This document shows, piece by piece, positions 23,856-33,556 of a stretch of 64,000 nt of DNA. Within the stretch, counting starts at the first letter, position 1, and every line of letters begins with the position of its first letter. Source of the stretch: Jeotgalibacillus proteolyticus (GTDB taxonomy: Bacteria > Bacillota > Bacilli > Bacillales > Jeotgalibacillaceae); NCBI RefSeq assembly GCF_002926065.1, contig NZ_PREZ01000005.1, positions 62,001 to 126,000 of the forward strand, read 5' to 3'. The notes beneath the pieces were generated by a model. The model did not search any database. It had not been told where the DNA came from and was given only the letters and a program-made list of their open reading frames with translations. Position numbers and translations under genes: made by a program.

Positions 23856-25757
23856 CTACCCTTTAATCGCCCGCGTAATCTCACTGCGGGAATTCGTCAC
23901 ACTGAGGATGTAAAAAACGAGATAGATCAGTGTGAACACGCCAATTGAAATGGCAACCGGAATCGTAATATCTGTACTAAATAGAAACGAAACGGACTTC
24001 AGCGCAAAATACGTATGACCGAGTCCGATTAGAAGCGGGATAGCGAAAAACAATAGCTGCTTCAACCCCACACCGCTCATCATATTGCCAACTGTAAAAC
24101 CAAGCTGCCGGAGCGTACGGTAACTTCCTTTTTCCTCTTCTACTTCTGTCATCTGCTTAAAGTACAGAATGCTTCCTGTTGCGCATAAAAACACAATCCC
24201 TAAGAACCCGGTGATAAAGATCATAATGCCCGACATCTCCATACGCATCATGGTGATATCAACATTTGTACTGGAGATCGTCACGTCTTCAAGAAGGGAT
24301 GTAAAATCATGATAAATATCATTTGCCTGTTCCCGCTCCGCTTTGTCAGCAAGATTTATGGCCAGGTAGCTGCGGACCTCATCAGGTCTAATTTCGTTAA
24401 AGTCCTCATCGTTTACAGCAAAAACGCTGTATGCTACACCCTGGTTAAGTCCGGATCTGTTTGAAATCTCAACAATGTTAAAGGTCTCACCTGTGGTTAA
24501 TGTCATCCTGCTGTCTTCCGGCATGACCGGTGTAGCCATTCCACCGAAATAAACCGCTTCTCCAGGTCTAACCGTCACATCAACTCCTGTATCACGCAGA
24601 TCTTTTGCCGATACGATGGTTGGTGTTCCTGATTCCATCGTAAGGCCAAGGCCCTGATCAAAGTTTTCATAATTCACATCAGCCGAGAAGGCTTCAATTT
24701 CATGAGCTTCATACGTAAGGCCTTCCTCATATAGCAGACGCTCAAACTCTGCTCCAGGTTCAGTCCCTTCTGCCAGATCAAACATAAAGTCCTGAGGAGT
24801 CATCATCCGGGCTTCCTCTTCTGCTGAGTAGTAAAGAGAATATGCACCCGTAACAAATGTGAGGGTAATCGCAGAAAGTGTCGCAATTAACGTCAGCAGC
24901 CTCGCATTGCTTTTTAAGCGGTGAACCATTGGCGCAATGGATAAGGCATGCTTAAACTGTAAATGACCATTCATTTTTTTGCGGTATACCGTCATGAGCC
25001 AGCCAATGGACACACGGAACACAAGATATGTTCCAAATACGGTTGCAAAAAGAACGACCAGCATATTCAGCAGTAAGAATGCATTCATCATACGGCCTGA
25101 ATACCAGTAGCCAAATGCGACAAGCAGGATTCCCGCCACTCCTAGAATGAGCTGACGAACCGGCTTAATTTCACGGATCTGTTCACTTTCTGATCTGGAT
25201 TGGAAAAGCTGAACCAGCGTATGCTTCCTGACGAATTTAATCGTTTGCCAGGACGTGATAACAAGTAAAAGCAAGAGCAGCGCTCCTGTTTGAAGAAGAG
25301 CTTCTGTTGAAAATTGAAAGCCGATCTCCATTTCAAAACGCATAATTTGAAAAAACAACAGTAAAAACAGTCTGGAAAAGAGAAGCCCTAAGACAGTGCC
25401 AACCAATGCTGCAGCAGTTAGCATGATTAAGTTTTCAATCAGCAGCATGCGGATAACTGCACCGCGTGACAGTCCGATCAGCTGAAAAAGACCGATCTCT
25501 CTTCCCCGTCTTTTATAAAACAGATTCCTCGCATAGCTCACAAAAACAATCATAATCGCAGCAAGGAAAAAAACACCTGTGCGAAAAGCTGCACTAAATC
25601 CATTGGATGCTTCAGTAGCCTGACTGATCAGGTCCTCATGCTGCATCGTGCTGAAAATAAAGTAAAGCATAACACTGAAGATCAGCGAGAAAAAGTACAG
25701 GTAATACTGCCGGATGTTCGCGATCATATTACGCCGGACGAGTTCACTTAGCTTCAT
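23856..25757 (-). CDS. Bce-type ABC transporter permease
   Basis: 633 residues from the ATG at 25757 (GGAGGG upstream), overlapping the ATPase gene by 14 bp. FtsX-like permease with about ten spans and a large extracellular domain between spans 7 and 8 (about 300-510), the hallmark of BceB/YxdM peptide-antibiotic transporters. These sense antimicrobial peptides such as bacitracin or lantibiotics, free their lipid targets, and signal to the partner histidine kinase. The specific peptide cannot be told. Confidence 0.88.
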   Translation of the reverse strand: MKLSELVRRNMIANIRQYYLYFFSLIFSVMLYFIFSTMQHEDLISQATEASNGFSAAFRTGVFFLAAIMIVFVSYARNLFYKRRGREIGLFQLIGLSRGAVIRMLLIENLIMLTAAALVGTVLGLLFSRLFLLLFFQIMRFEMEIGFQFSTEALLQTGALLLLLLVITSWQTIKFVRKHTLVQLFQSRSESEQIREIKPVRQLILGVAGILLVAFGYWYSGRMMNAFLLLNMLVVLFATVFGTYLVFRVSIGWLMTVYRKKMNGHLQFKHALSIAPMVHRLKSNARLLTLIATLSAITLTFVTGAYSLYYSAEEEARMMTPQDFMFDLAEGTEPGAEFERLLYEEGLTYEAHEIEAFSADVNYENFDQGLGLTMESGTPTIVSAKDLRDTGVDVTVRPGEAVYFGGMATPVMPEDSRMTLTTGETFNIVEISNRSGLNQGVAYSVFAVNDEDFNEIRPDEVRSYLAINLADKAEREQANDIYHDFTSLLEDVTISSTNVDITMMRMEMSGIMIFITGFLGIVFLCATGSILYFKQMTEVEEEKGSYRTLRQLGFTVGNMMSGVGLKQLLFFAIPLLIGLGHTYFALKSVSFLFSTDITIPVAISIGVFTLIYLVFYILSVTNSRSEITRAIKG

Positions 25758-26520
25758 GAACATTCCCTCCAAGCACACCCTGAACATTTAAAATATCATT
25801 GAAAAAGGCCTGGCGGCTGCGCCCGCCCCGGTGAAGCTCGGTGTAAAGCTTGCCGTCCTGTAAAAACAGTACGCGGCTGCAGTAGCTTGAGGCAAGCGGG
25901 TCATGGGAAACCATCATGATTGTGACGCCGTTTTTGCGATTAAGTTCCTCCATCTTGCCAAGCAGTACAGCTGCTGATTTTGAATCCAGGGCACCGGTCG
26001 GCTCATCGGCAAAAAGGATTTTTGGCTGATGAATCAACGCCCGTGCGGCAGAGGTCCGCTGCTTTTGGCCGCCTGAAAGCTCATGTGGATACTGATCTGA
26101 AACATGACTGATATCAAAAGCATCTGCCAGGCTTGAATAGGTGGCCTCCACATCCTTTTTCGAGTGGCGTCCAAGTGACATCGGAAGCAGTATATTTTCT
26201 TTTGCTGTCAGCGTATCGAGCAGATTGTAGTCTTGAAAAATAAAGCCAAGCTCTTTTCTTCTGAATTCAGAAAGCTTTTTATCCTTCATCGCCGTTACGT
26301 CAGACCCGCCGATGACGATGCTTCCTGAGGTTGCTGTATCAATGGTCGCTAGAACATTCATAAAGGTCGTTTTTCCCGCTCCGGATGGGCCCATAATGCC
26401 AACAAATTCTCCCGCTTCTACCGCTAAATCAAGTCCTTTTAATACTTCAATCGGACGTTTTTTCGTTCCAAAGGTTTTTCGTATGTTTTTTGCCGTTAAA
26501 ATTAGTTTAGATTGAGACAT
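25744..26520 (-). CDS. Bce-type ABC transporter ATP-binding protein
   Basis: 258 residues: Walker A GPSGAGKTT (about 44-52), Q-loop FQDYNLLD, signature LSGGQKQR (about 145), Walker B ILFADEPT. This is the BceA/MacB-like class paired with large FtsX-type permeases. First gene of the transporter operon; the leader holds a TATAAT and two direct repeats likely bound by the response regulator. Confidence 0.92.
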   Translation of the reverse strand: MSQSKLILTAKNIRKTFGTKKRPIEVLKGLDLAVEAGEFVGIMGPSGAGKTTFMNVLATIDTATSGSIVIGGSDVTAMKDKKLSEFRRKELGFIFQDYNLLDTLTAKENILLPMSLGRHSKKDVEATYSSLADAFDISHVSDQYPHELSGGQKQRTSAARALIHQPKILFADEPTGALDSKSAAVLLGKMEELNRKNGVTIMMVSHDPLASSYCSRVLFLQDGKLYTELHRGGRSRQAFFNDILNVQGVLGGNVHEAK

Positions 26521-26550
26521 TTATTATCGCTCCTTCCTTGATCTGACTTC

Positions 26551-26597
26551 ATTATAAAAGGGCCGTGCATGACAATCGTTTGATTTACATGACAATC
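26551..26597 (-). promoter_or_regulatory. Promoter and likely response-regulator site of the Bce ABC operon
   Basis: Minus-strand TATAAT (26551-26556) lacks a good -35 box. Upstream are two copies of GATTGTCATG (26588-26597 and 26568-26577), exactly 20 bp apart, i.e. two helical turns, as expected for an OmpR-type activator site beside -35. Confidence 0.5.
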
Positions 26598-26621
26598 AAG
26601 GTGACAGTTTTGTCACCTTGT
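26598..26621 (-). terminator. Perfect hairpin at the end of the histidine kinase gene
   Basis: CAAGGTGACA / TGTCACCTTG with a 4-nt loop, containing the kinase stop codon. No U-tract follows, so it may be a weak terminator, mRNA stabiliser, or part of the regulator site since it repeats TGTCA. Confidence 0.45.
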
Positions 26622-27635
26622 ATGCAGGGGCTTTTGGAATGTATCAGGCAATGGAAAAATCAATCGTACCTCGGTTCCTTTTTCCTGTAACCGAACATCG
26701 ATTTTGATTCCAAATGAATCTGCTGCCTGTTTAGCAAGGTACAACCCAAGCCCTGTCGCATTGCTTTGCTGCCTCCCTGCTTCTCCCGTAAATCCTTTTT
26801 CAAAAATTCTTGGCAAATGCTCCGGTTTAATGCCCCGTCCCTCATCCTTAATCAGAATTTCTGCAAAGCGTTCATTTTTCTCTCCTGAAATGATGATTTC
26901 ACTTTGATCGGGACTGTATTTTACCGCGTTTGTCAGCACCTGACGGAAAATAAACCGGCTCCATTTCAGATCGGTTAAAACGGTAAGCTCCTCCCCTTCA
27001 ATCTCAAAACCGATCCCTCTCGCTCTGCAGACCGCTGATAGGGATTTAATTTCAGGGAAAATAATTTGCCCGAACTCTGTATGTTCCATTACGGTATCGT
27101 GTTCAATCGAGGAAAGTCTTGCCTGATAGAGCTGCTGTTCGAGAAGAAAATGCAGCCTGCTCCATTCAAAATCGATTTTTTGCATAACGGGATTTTCTTT
27201 TTCAGCGTCAATCTGCAGCTTTAAAGAAGTAAGCGGCGCCTTCATTTCATGCACCCACGCTTCTATATCAGCTGACTTCAACGAGTGTCTGTCCTCGTTT
27301 AAAGCCGCCTGATGTCTCGCTGACTGTGACGCATCTGACAGCACTGCCTGCCAACGCTTTTCATTTACTCCTTCTGCTTCCGGCAAAAGCGGACCCCAGT
27401 CTGAAACCTCATTATGTAAGGCGATTTCCTCAACCTCTTTTAAATATCTCGTTTCACGCATCGCACGCCAGAGGAGAAAAGGGATGAAACATATAATTAG
27501 TACTCCATTAAAATAAAGCACACTACTCCCACTCAGCTTAAGGCCCGGATCGAGCCAAAAAAGGAGATTTGAGAAGAGAAGGATAAAGAAAAATCCGGCA
27601 ATCCAGCTTTTCTTTTCAACAAAATACGTGATCAT
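26613..27635 (-). CDS. BceS-type intramembrane-sensing histidine kinase
   Basis: 340 residues: two N-terminal spans (about 12-28 and 38-56) with only a short loop, so no extracellular sensor; H-box with His129 (EAWVHEMKAPLTSL); ATPase motifs DEGRGIKPEHLPRIFEKGF and NATGLGLYLAK. Such kinases read transporter activity. Overlaps the response regulator gene by 4 bp. Confidence 0.9.
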   Translation of the reverse strand: MITYFVEKKSWIAGFFFILLFSNLLFWLDPGLKLSGSSVLYFNGVLIICFIPFLLWRAMRETRYLKEVEEIALHNEVSDWGPLLPEAEGVNEKRWQAVLSDASQSARHQAALNEDRHSLKSADIEAWVHEMKAPLTSLKLQIDAEKENPVMQKIDFEWSRLHFLLEQQLYQARLSSIEHDTVMEHTEFGQIIFPEIKSLSAVCRARGIGFEIEGEELTVLTDLKWSRFIFRQVLTNAVKYSPDQSEIIISGEKNERFAEILIKDEGRGIKPEHLPRIFEKGFTGEAGRQQSNATGLGLYLAKQAADSFGIKIDVRLQEKGTEVRLIFPLPDTFQKPLHTR

Positions 27636-28315
27636 CGGCTCACCGCCATATAACCGATCCCTTTTTTCGTCAAAATGACCTCATCCATTCCAAGCTCAGC
27701 GACCTTTTGACGCAGCCTGCCGACGTTTACGGTCAGGGTGTTGTCATTTACAAAGCGCTCATCATCCCACAGCTTGCGAATTAAGGTATCGCGCGTGACA
27801 ATTTCATTTGAATGCTCAAGCAATATTGCCAGGATATATAGTTCGTTTTTCGTTAGATCCATGATCTGTCCATTTAATGATAGTGTGCCTTTTTTTATAT
27901 CCAGCTCAGCTCCGTTCCAAGTCTGAACCGGATTTTTTTCAGGCGTGTCCAAATACTCATACGTGCGTCGTGCTACGGCTTGAATTTTTGCGACCAATAC
28001 CTCCATATTGTACGGTTTCTGTACATAATCATCTGCACCAAGCTGCATGGCCATCACCTGATCCATCGGATGATCACGTGAGGAAAGAAAAATGATCGGC
28101 ACCTTTGACTCACTGCGAATTTCCCGGCACCAATAGAACCCATCATAGGCCGGCAGCTGAATATCCAGCAGCACAATATGAGGCTTCTCCTTTCGAAACG
28201 CCTCCATTACATTCTGAAAATCATCCGGCACCGTCACCTGAAACCCCCACTTCGCAAGATGCTTCTCCATTTGTTCTACAATCTGCTTGTCATCCTCAAC
28301 CAGAAATATATTCAT
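27632..28315 (-). CDS. BceR-type response regulator (OmpR family)
   Basis: 227 residues: receiver domain with acidic pair Asp8/Asp9, phospho-acceptor Asp51 (VLLDIQLPAYDG) and Lys near 102, then a winged-helix DNA-binding domain (about 130-225, LTVNVGRLRQKV). Cotranscribed with the kinase; probable activator of the downstream ABC genes. Confidence 0.92.
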   Translation of the reverse strand: MNIFLVEDDKQIVEQMEKHLAKWGFQVTVPDDFQNVMEAFRKEKPHIVLLDIQLPAYDGFYWCREIRSESKVPIIFLSSRDHPMDQVMAMQLGADDYVQKPYNMEVLVAKIQAVARRTYEYLDTPEKNPVQTWNGAELDIKKGTLSLNGQIMDLTKNELYILAILLEHSNEIVTRDTLIRKLWDDERFVNDNTLTVNVGRLRQKVAELGMDEVILTKKGIGYMAVSR

Positions 28316-28407
28316 CTCTTAGAACCACCTGTATTTGAATTGTATAGGGCTAGAATACCATATTTTGCAGGCAGGCCGCTAAAGCAGGATGTTGCCTTCA
28401 TTCATCA

Positions 28408-28440
28408 AAAAATCCGGCTGGAGATTTCCAGCCGGATTCT
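28408..28440 (-). terminator. Terminator of the PepSY gene
   Basis: AATCCGGCTGG / CCAGCCGGATT, followed by TTTTTT on the minus strand, isolating the PepSY gene from the two-component operon. Confidence 0.88.
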
Positions 28441-28453
28441 TCTTACTTATTAT

Positions 28454-29062
28454 TTAGTCCAGATCGATTTCTATAATTTCACCAGTCACCGCATCAATGT
28501 CAACTTCAGCATCGTCATCCTTGTCTTTGTTAATTTCAATTTCGTAGATCATGCGACCGTCATCCTCATCCAGTTCAACGCTTTCTAATGTTCCTGAGAC
28601 TTGAGCCATTGCGATTTTTACTGCTTCTTCCTGAGAGATGTATTCTTCGTTCGTATTGCTTGAAGCTGTATTTGAATCAATTGCTGAAGCTGTGCCGTTG
28701 TCATCTGTCTGGTTGTTGCTGCTGGTTTCGTTCCAATCATCGTCACGTTCTTCTTTTGCTTTCAAAATTTCACCGGTTGATGCATCCATATCCAGTTCCC
28801 AGTCGTATTCACCGTTATCGATATCGATTTCGTAAATATAGCCTTTGAATTGCTTCTCGAGCTCAACGCTTTCTACGACACCTTCATATTCTGCCAATGC
28901 TTTTTCTTTTGCTTCGTCCAGGCTGATTAGTTCAGATTGCTCAGCGGGCTCTGGGTTTACGATTCCTACTGTTTTGAATTGGTCAGTCATGGCACCTGCA
29001 CCGATGGCTCCACCTAAGATTATTACGCTGGCTGCTGTTCCAATGATGATTTTTTTGTTCAT
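28454..29062 (-). CDS. Secreted or membrane-anchored protein with two PepSY domains
   Basis: 202 residues: N-terminal hydrophobic segment (about 4-24), PepSY domain 1 (about 44-104, with DMDASTGEIL), a Ser/Asn/Thr linker, and PepSY domain 2 (about 142-200, DIDAVTGEIIEIDLD). PepSY proteins are thought to restrain peptidases or act as envelope signalling modules and often lie beside two-component systems, as here. Highly acidic. Confidence 0.82.
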   Translation of the reverse strand: MNKKIIIGTAASVIILGGAIGAGAMTDQFKTVGIVNPEPAEQSELISLDEAKEKALAEYEGVVESVELEKQFKGYIYEIDIDNGEYDWELDMDASTGEILKAKEERDDDWNETSSNNQTDDNGTASAIDSNTASSNTNEEYISQEEAVKIAMAQVSGTLESVELDEDDGRMIYEIEINKDKDDDAEVDIDAVTGEIIEIDLD

Positions 29063-29208
29063 TCTTAACGCCTCCTGATAAGTTTTGTTGTTTGTTGTTC
29101 TGCTATTATCTTATCCAGCGAAGATGAGAGAAAAAGATGAAGGAGATTAGAATTTGATGAGAAATTTAAAATTTAAGTGTTAGGAGTGAATGCCTCTTAA
29201 TGAGGCGT

Positions 29209-29329
29209 GTTGATTTCCACTGCAGGGGCATGCTTTCCGCGGGGCGGGAGCTGAGCTTATTGGCTGCGCAAGTGGATCTCAAGCTCCCACTTCTTCCTGC
29301 AGGAGTCGCCCCCTTCCGCTTCAATCAAC
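29209..29329 (+). repeat. Family A interspersed repeat, copy 3
   Basis: About 121 bp, ends GTTGATTTCC and TCAATCAAC. The core hairpin arms no longer match well (TTGGC with GCAAG), a decayed copy. Its flanks resemble those of copies 4, 6 and 7. The region 29063-29647 contains only copies 3 and 4 and no gene. Confidence 0.85.
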
Positions 29330-29395
29330 TCGTTGGGTAAATTGTTTATTTCTTCGAAGGTAGTATGTATGAGTTAATGCTTTTCAAGTAAGCGT

Positions 29396-29516
29396 GTTGA
29401 TTTGCGTTGCAGGGGGACGCTTTCCACAGGGCGGGGCTTGAGCTAACTTGCTGCGCAAGTGGATCTCAAGCTCCCGCTGCTTCCTGCAGGAGTCGCCCCC
29501 TTCCACTTCAATCAAC
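29396..29516 (+). repeat. Family A interspersed repeat, copy 4
   Basis: About 121 bp, same orientation, 66 bp downstream of copy 3. Core AACTTGC-TGC-GCAAGT intact. Confidence 0.85.
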
Positions 29517-29647
29517 TCGTTGGGACTAAATTTGACACTACTTAATTGTGAAGGCTGCAAAAATACTAAATGTACATTGGGCTTCACATAGCTGATCTTA
29601 GAAAATTGTGAGCGAAAAGCGCCTAACACACGAAATCGAACTTCAAC

Positions 29648-29690
29648 AAAAAAACCTCCCCCTAACTCATCGTTAGAAGAAGGCTTTCAC
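29648..29690 (-). terminator. Terminator of fabZ
   Basis: On the minus strand CCTTCTTCTAAC pairs with GTTAGGGGGAGG (with G-U pairs), followed by TTTTTTT. Confidence 0.75.
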
Positions 29691-29694
29691 AAAC

Positions 29695-30117
29695 TTATTT
29701 CAACGCAAACGTGATCTCTGTTTCGCAGGCAACTTCTCCGTCTACTGACGCTGTTGCCTTGCCTTTGCCGATTGGCCCTTTTATGCGCACAATTTCAACC
29801 TCAAGGCGCAGCTGATCACCAGGCTTTACCTGACGCTTAAAGCGGCAGTTATCAATTCCGGCGAAAAAAGCAAGCTTGCCCTTGTACTCTTCCTGCTTCA
29901 GCATGGCAACCGCTCCAGTCTGAGCGAGTGCTTCCACAATCAGGACACCTGGCATCACCGGATAATCCGGGAAATGGCCGTTGAAGAATTCTTCGTTAAC
30001 CGTCACATTTTTAATTCCTACTGCACGCTTGCCTTCCTCAATCTCAACAATCTTGTCAATAAGCAGGAATGGATAGCGGTGCGGGATGATTTCTTTAATC
30101 TGCTGGCTGTCTAACAT
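29695..30117 (-). CDS. fabZ: 3-hydroxyacyl-[ACP] dehydratase FabZ
   Basis: 140 residues, full hot-dog domain with catalytic His48 ([13 protein letters not shown]) and Glu62 (IVEALAQ). It dehydrates 3-hydroxyacyl-ACP in fatty acid elongation (type II FAS, cytosol). Last gene of the mbl-flhO-flhP run as in B. subtilis (ywpB). Confidence 0.96.
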   Translation of the reverse strand: MLDSQQIKEIIPHRYPFLLIDKIVEIEEGKRAVGIKNVTVNEEFFNGHFPDYPVMPGVLIVEALAQTGAVAMLKQEEYKGKLAFFAGIDNCRFKRQVKPGDQLRLEVEIVRIKGPIGKGKATASVDGEVACETEITFALK

Positions 30118-30144
30118 TCAACTTCCCCCTGTGTCTATCTGGAA

Positions 30145-30417
30145 TTACGTACCTTGTCTTACTATATCAAGAATATGAGTCCACGTCTCTTTCTTTAACG
30201 CGTCCATTGGATTACCGTCTCCGATCACGCCGTAGCCGACCATGAGTCCAAGAATTAAGCACCCTGCAGCAAGAATGATCACGATTAATAAGCGCACAAT
30301 AATCGGAAAACGCCGAACCTGAACCCAGCGTGGAAGTCTGCTTTCTCCCTGTTCCTTTTTCGCTGCTTTTTCCTGCTTACTCTGTACTTTTTCTTCTTTG
30401 GTTAGAGACTTTTTCAT
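30145..30417 (-). CDS. EpuA-family protein, often annotated RNA polymerase subunit beta-like
   Basis: 90 residues: basic Lys/Glu N-terminus, one membrane span (about 43-66) and a short outer tail. Matches the small EpuA/PF11772 family found beside fabZ and flhP in Bacilli; the common annotation as an RNA polymerase subunit is misleading. 27 bp from fabZ and 13 bp from flhP, same operon. Confidence 0.78.
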   Translation of the reverse strand: MKKSLTKEEKVQSKQEKAAKKEQGESRLPRWVQVRRFPIIVRLLIVIILAAGCLILGLMVGYGVIGDGNPMDALKKETWTHILDIVRQGT

Positions 30418-30430
30418 TGTAAAAACTCCT

Positions 30431-31267
30431 TTAACGCATTCCGTTTACAAGACCTGACATTTGATCTGAAATGGATATGGCTCTAGATTGAAACTGGTAA
30501 TTTCGCTGGACCTGAATTAAATCCGTAAACGATTTTGAAAGGTCTACATTCGACTGTTCAAGAGCTCCCTGCTCAAGGCCAACATTCAGCCTGAGACCGC
30601 CCTCCATTTGAACCACTGCCTCTGCAGGATCAATTCCAAGCTCTTCAGCATTTTCCGGAATACCAAAATAAATACTTGATACACGCTCCATTAGCTGTGG
30701 CCGTTGTATGTTTACAACGCCAAGTTCGACCTGCTGCTCGGTTCCATTAGCATTCATAGCAATTCTTCCGTTTCCTACATGCCTGATGTCGTCAACCGGA
30801 CCATCGAGTACAATCGTTTCATTGTTCTGGTTAAGAATCGCATTGCCCTGGCCATCAACCAGCATAACTTCCTGGTCGTTAACCGGTGTAAAATAAAATG
30901 CACCGTTTCGGGTGAAATTTTGTTTCTGTCCGCCTTCAGCATCCTGCACAAGAACCTTAAAGAAAAGATTTTCATTGTTGAAAGCAAAGTCTAAAGGCCG
31001 GTCCGTTCGCTGCAAGCTTCCCTGCGCGCTTACAAGCTGTGTCTGGGCTATTTTCGCTCCGTTTCCAAGCCGCAGGCCGGGGGGAGTCAGCCGATTGGCG
31101 CTGTCCCCTCTCTGGTTTTGAGCTTCCTGAGCAAGCATGGAAGAAAAGGTTGCTGTACTCTCCTTGTAGCCGGTGGTGGAGGAGTTGGCAATATTATTTG
31201 AAATAAGGTCAAGCTGCTTTTGCAGCTGCCCCATTGTATTTGTTGCGGTTACCATTGTACGGATCAT
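30431..31267 (-). CDS. flhP: Flagellar hook-basal body protein FlhP (FlgG-like)
   Basis: 278 residues with the flagellar rod N-terminal signature NTMGQLQKQLDLISNNIANS and the C-terminal coiled segment ending QSRAISISDQMSGLVNGMR. Distal-rod/hook structural protein exported by the flagellar type III apparatus. Paralog of the adjacent flhO. Confidence 0.92.
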   Translation of the reverse strand: MIRTMVTATNTMGQLQKQLDLISNNIANSSTTGYKESTATFSSMLAQEAQNQRGDSANRLTPPGLRLGNGAKIAQTQLVSAQGSLQRTDRPLDFAFNNENLFFKVLVQDAEGGQKQNFTRNGAFYFTPVNDQEVMLVDGQGNAILNQNNETIVLDGPVDDIRHVGNGRIAMNANGTEQQVELGVVNIQRPQLMERVSSIYFGIPENAEELGIDPAEAVVQMEGGLRLNVGLEQGALEQSNVDLSKSFTDLIQVQRNYQFQSRAISISDQMSGLVNGMR

Positions 31268-31294
31268 CAGTCAGCCTCCCTTTGCCGCTTTCGT

Positions 31295-32134
31295 TTAATT
31301 AACACGTCCTACCTCATTGACCGTTTTCTCAAGGCTTCGGTCGTAGGCCTGAAGGACTTTCTGGTTTGCCTCAAATGAACGGTAGGCGGTCATTAAATCC
31401 GTCATGGTGCGGGCGCTGTCAACATTTGATTGCTCCAGACTGCCCTGCTGAAGGGTAAATGCGGCATCGGCTTGTGTATATGCATTTTGAAGTACGGTTC
31501 CTTCAGGTGCACGAAGAAGATCCTCGCCTTCTTTAACAAGTACAAGCGGATCATCGACATAGGCAACACCAAGGCGCGCTGCCTGTTGTCCATTGACTAA
31601 AATCTGCCCGTCTTCCTGCAGAGTAAAATCTTCGTTTCGCAGTTCAATCCGGCTGCCTTCCTGATCAAGTACGTAATGGCCGCCTGCTGTCGTTAAAAAG
31701 CCTTCTCCATCAAGGGCGAAATTACCGTTTCGAGTGAGACGATTCTCCCCGTCCGGATTTTCAAGCATAAAGAAGACTGCACCGGGCAGTCCTGTTTCTT
31801 CATTGACAGGCATTGCCCCTTCAAGAAGAGCAAAATCGGTTGCAAGGGCTGTTTCCCGTATATCTCCCTGTGTGTATAATGGCATCGTTTCCTGCATGTA
31901 TACACCCGTGTTCAAAGCGCCGACAGTTGATAATTGGGGGATGTTCGACCCGTTTTTCACTGGTGTTTTTGATTCCCCAAGGCTTGATAACAGCATGTCG
32001 GGAAAAGCTCTCATGGAGGACTGATCCGCCTTGAAGCCGGGTGTATTGACGTTAGATAAATTATTGGTCAGCATTTCAGTTTTGCGCTGCTGGGCAATCA
32101 TACCGGTTGCCACTGTGTAAAATCCTCTAAACAT
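31295..32134 (-). CDS. flhO: Flagellar hook-basal body protein FlhO (FlgG-like)
   Basis: 279 residues with rod motif QRKTEMLTNNLSNVNTPGFK near the N-terminus and the C-terminal SARTMTDLMTAYRSFEANQK helix. Rod component; 27 bp upstream of flhP. Lies downstream of mbl as in B. subtilis. Confidence 0.92.
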   Translation of the reverse strand: MFRGFYTVATGMIAQQRKTEMLTNNLSNVNTPGFKADQSSMRAFPDMLLSSLGESKTPVKNGSNIPQLSTVGALNTGVYMQETMPLYTQGDIRETALATDFALLEGAMPVNEETGLPGAVFFMLENPDGENRLTRNGNFALDGEGFLTTAGGHYVLDQEGSRIELRNEDFTLQEDGQILVNGQQAARLGVAYVDDPLVLVKEGEDLLRAPEGTVLQNAYTQADAAFTLQQGSLEQSNVDSARTMTDLMTAYRSFEANQKVLQAYDRSLEKTVNEVGRVN

Positions 32135-32340
32135 TCCTTCACCTCATTTGAGTCAAATTGGTTTACCTGAATACTCTTATGTTTATCGGCAGAAATGCAG
32201 ATTTTTTTACAGGCTTCCTTTTGCTCACTTATCCTATTATACCTTTATTCGGCAGATTGTGCATGGCTATTCGGGATGGTTTTCGTTTATCCGACAATCG
32301 TTGGACATCAAAATTCCATCCCAATCGGCATGCGGGAGTC

Positions 32341-33342
32341 TTAACCGATTCTGCGGTGCGCAATTTTGTCAATGTTTTCAAGCATTACGCCCGTTCCAAT
32401 TGCCACACAATCCATTGGATTTTCAGCAATAAAGACAGGAACCTTCAATTCCTCTGCAAGCAGCTGGTCAATTCCGTGCAGCAGTGCGCCGCCGCCTGTT
32501 AAAATGACGCCGCGGTCAATAATATCGGCAGAGAGCTCCGGCGGTGTTTTTTCAAGCACGTTTTTAGCCGCCTGGACAATTACTGAAATCGACTCACGAA
32601 GAGCGCCTTCAACTTCGCCTGATGTGATCGTGATCGTGCGCGGTAGACCGCTTACCATGTCACGCCCGCGAATTTCAAGCTCTTCATGACGTGAATCAGG
32701 GAACACAGTGGCAATATTTACTTTAATGCTTTCCGCAGTACGTTCACCGATTAATAGTTTATAGTGTTTTTTTACATAGTTTAAGATATCGGTATCAAAT
32801 TGATCACCTGCCATCTTAATAGATGAAGAGGTTACGATATCGCCCATCGAAAGAACGGCTACATCGGTTGTTCCTCCGCCAATATCCACCACCATATTTC
32901 CGCTCGGCTGGAAGATATCCATTCCTGCTCCGATCGCCGCTACCTTCGGCTCTTCTTCAAGGAATACGCGTTTTCCTCCGCTTTTTTCTGCCGCTTCACG
33001 AATGGCTTTTTGCTCTACGCTTGTGATGTTGGTCGGACAGCAGATTAAAATGCGCGGCTTTGATAAAAAGCCTTTTACGTTTAACTTGTTAATGAAGTGC
33101 TTCAGCATGGCTTCAGTGACATCAAAGTCGGCGATGACTCCATCTTTTAACGGACGGATCGCTACGATATTACCCGGAGTTCTACCCACCATATTTCGCG
33201 CTTCTTCCCCCACGGCTAAAACCCTGTTCGTGTTTTTGTCAATTGCTACGACCGATGGCTCATTTAGAACAATTCCTTTACCCTTGACGTGAATCAGCAG
33301 ATTAGCTGTACCAAGGTCAATCCCAATATCCTTTGCAAACAT
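32341..33342 (-). CDS. mbl: Actin-like cell-shape protein Mbl
   Basis: 333 residues, MreB/Mbl family: phosphate-1 loop DIGIDLGTANLLIHVKGKG, GGGTTDVAVLS, and ILTGGGALLHG. Forms filaments under the membrane that orient lateral wall synthesis. Between spoIIID and flhO as in B. subtilis, supporting Mbl rather than MreB or MreBH. Confidence 0.95.
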   Translation of the reverse strand: MFAKDIGIDLGTANLLIHVKGKGIVLNEPSVVAIDKNTNRVLAVGEEARNMVGRTPGNIVAIRPLKDGVIADFDVTEAMLKHFINKLNVKGFLSKPRILICCPTNITSVEQKAIREAAEKSGGKRVFLEEEPKVAAIGAGMDIFQPSGNMVVDIGGGTTDVAVLSMGDIVTSSSIKMAGDQFDTDILNYVKKHYKLLIGERTAESIKVNIATVFPDSRHEELEIRGRDMVSGLPRTITITSGEVEGALRESISVIVQAAKNVLEKTPPELSADIIDRGVILTGGGALLHGIDQLLAEELKVPVFIAENPMDCVAIGTGVMLENIDKIAHRRIG

Positions 33343-33520
33343 TTCTTGTCGTTTCTCCCTTCTACTTTTCCCATGCGGACAAAGTCGATCTAATTTCCTA
33401 AGAAACTACCATCGACCAGCTCAAACTATGTAGGTAATGCCGAACCTGAACGGGTTTTTAGCATAAATCATCACGTAAGCAGAGTCCCATAAGTATATCT
33501 TACCACAACAAAGACAAGAG

Positions 33521-33556
33521 GTCATGAACCAAACGTAAAGTTTGATCCATGGCCCC
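33521..33556 (-). terminator. Hairpin after spoIIID
   Basis: CATGGATCAAAC / GTTTGGTTCATG stem-loop directly after the stop; the T-rich tail is weak. Confidence 0.55.
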
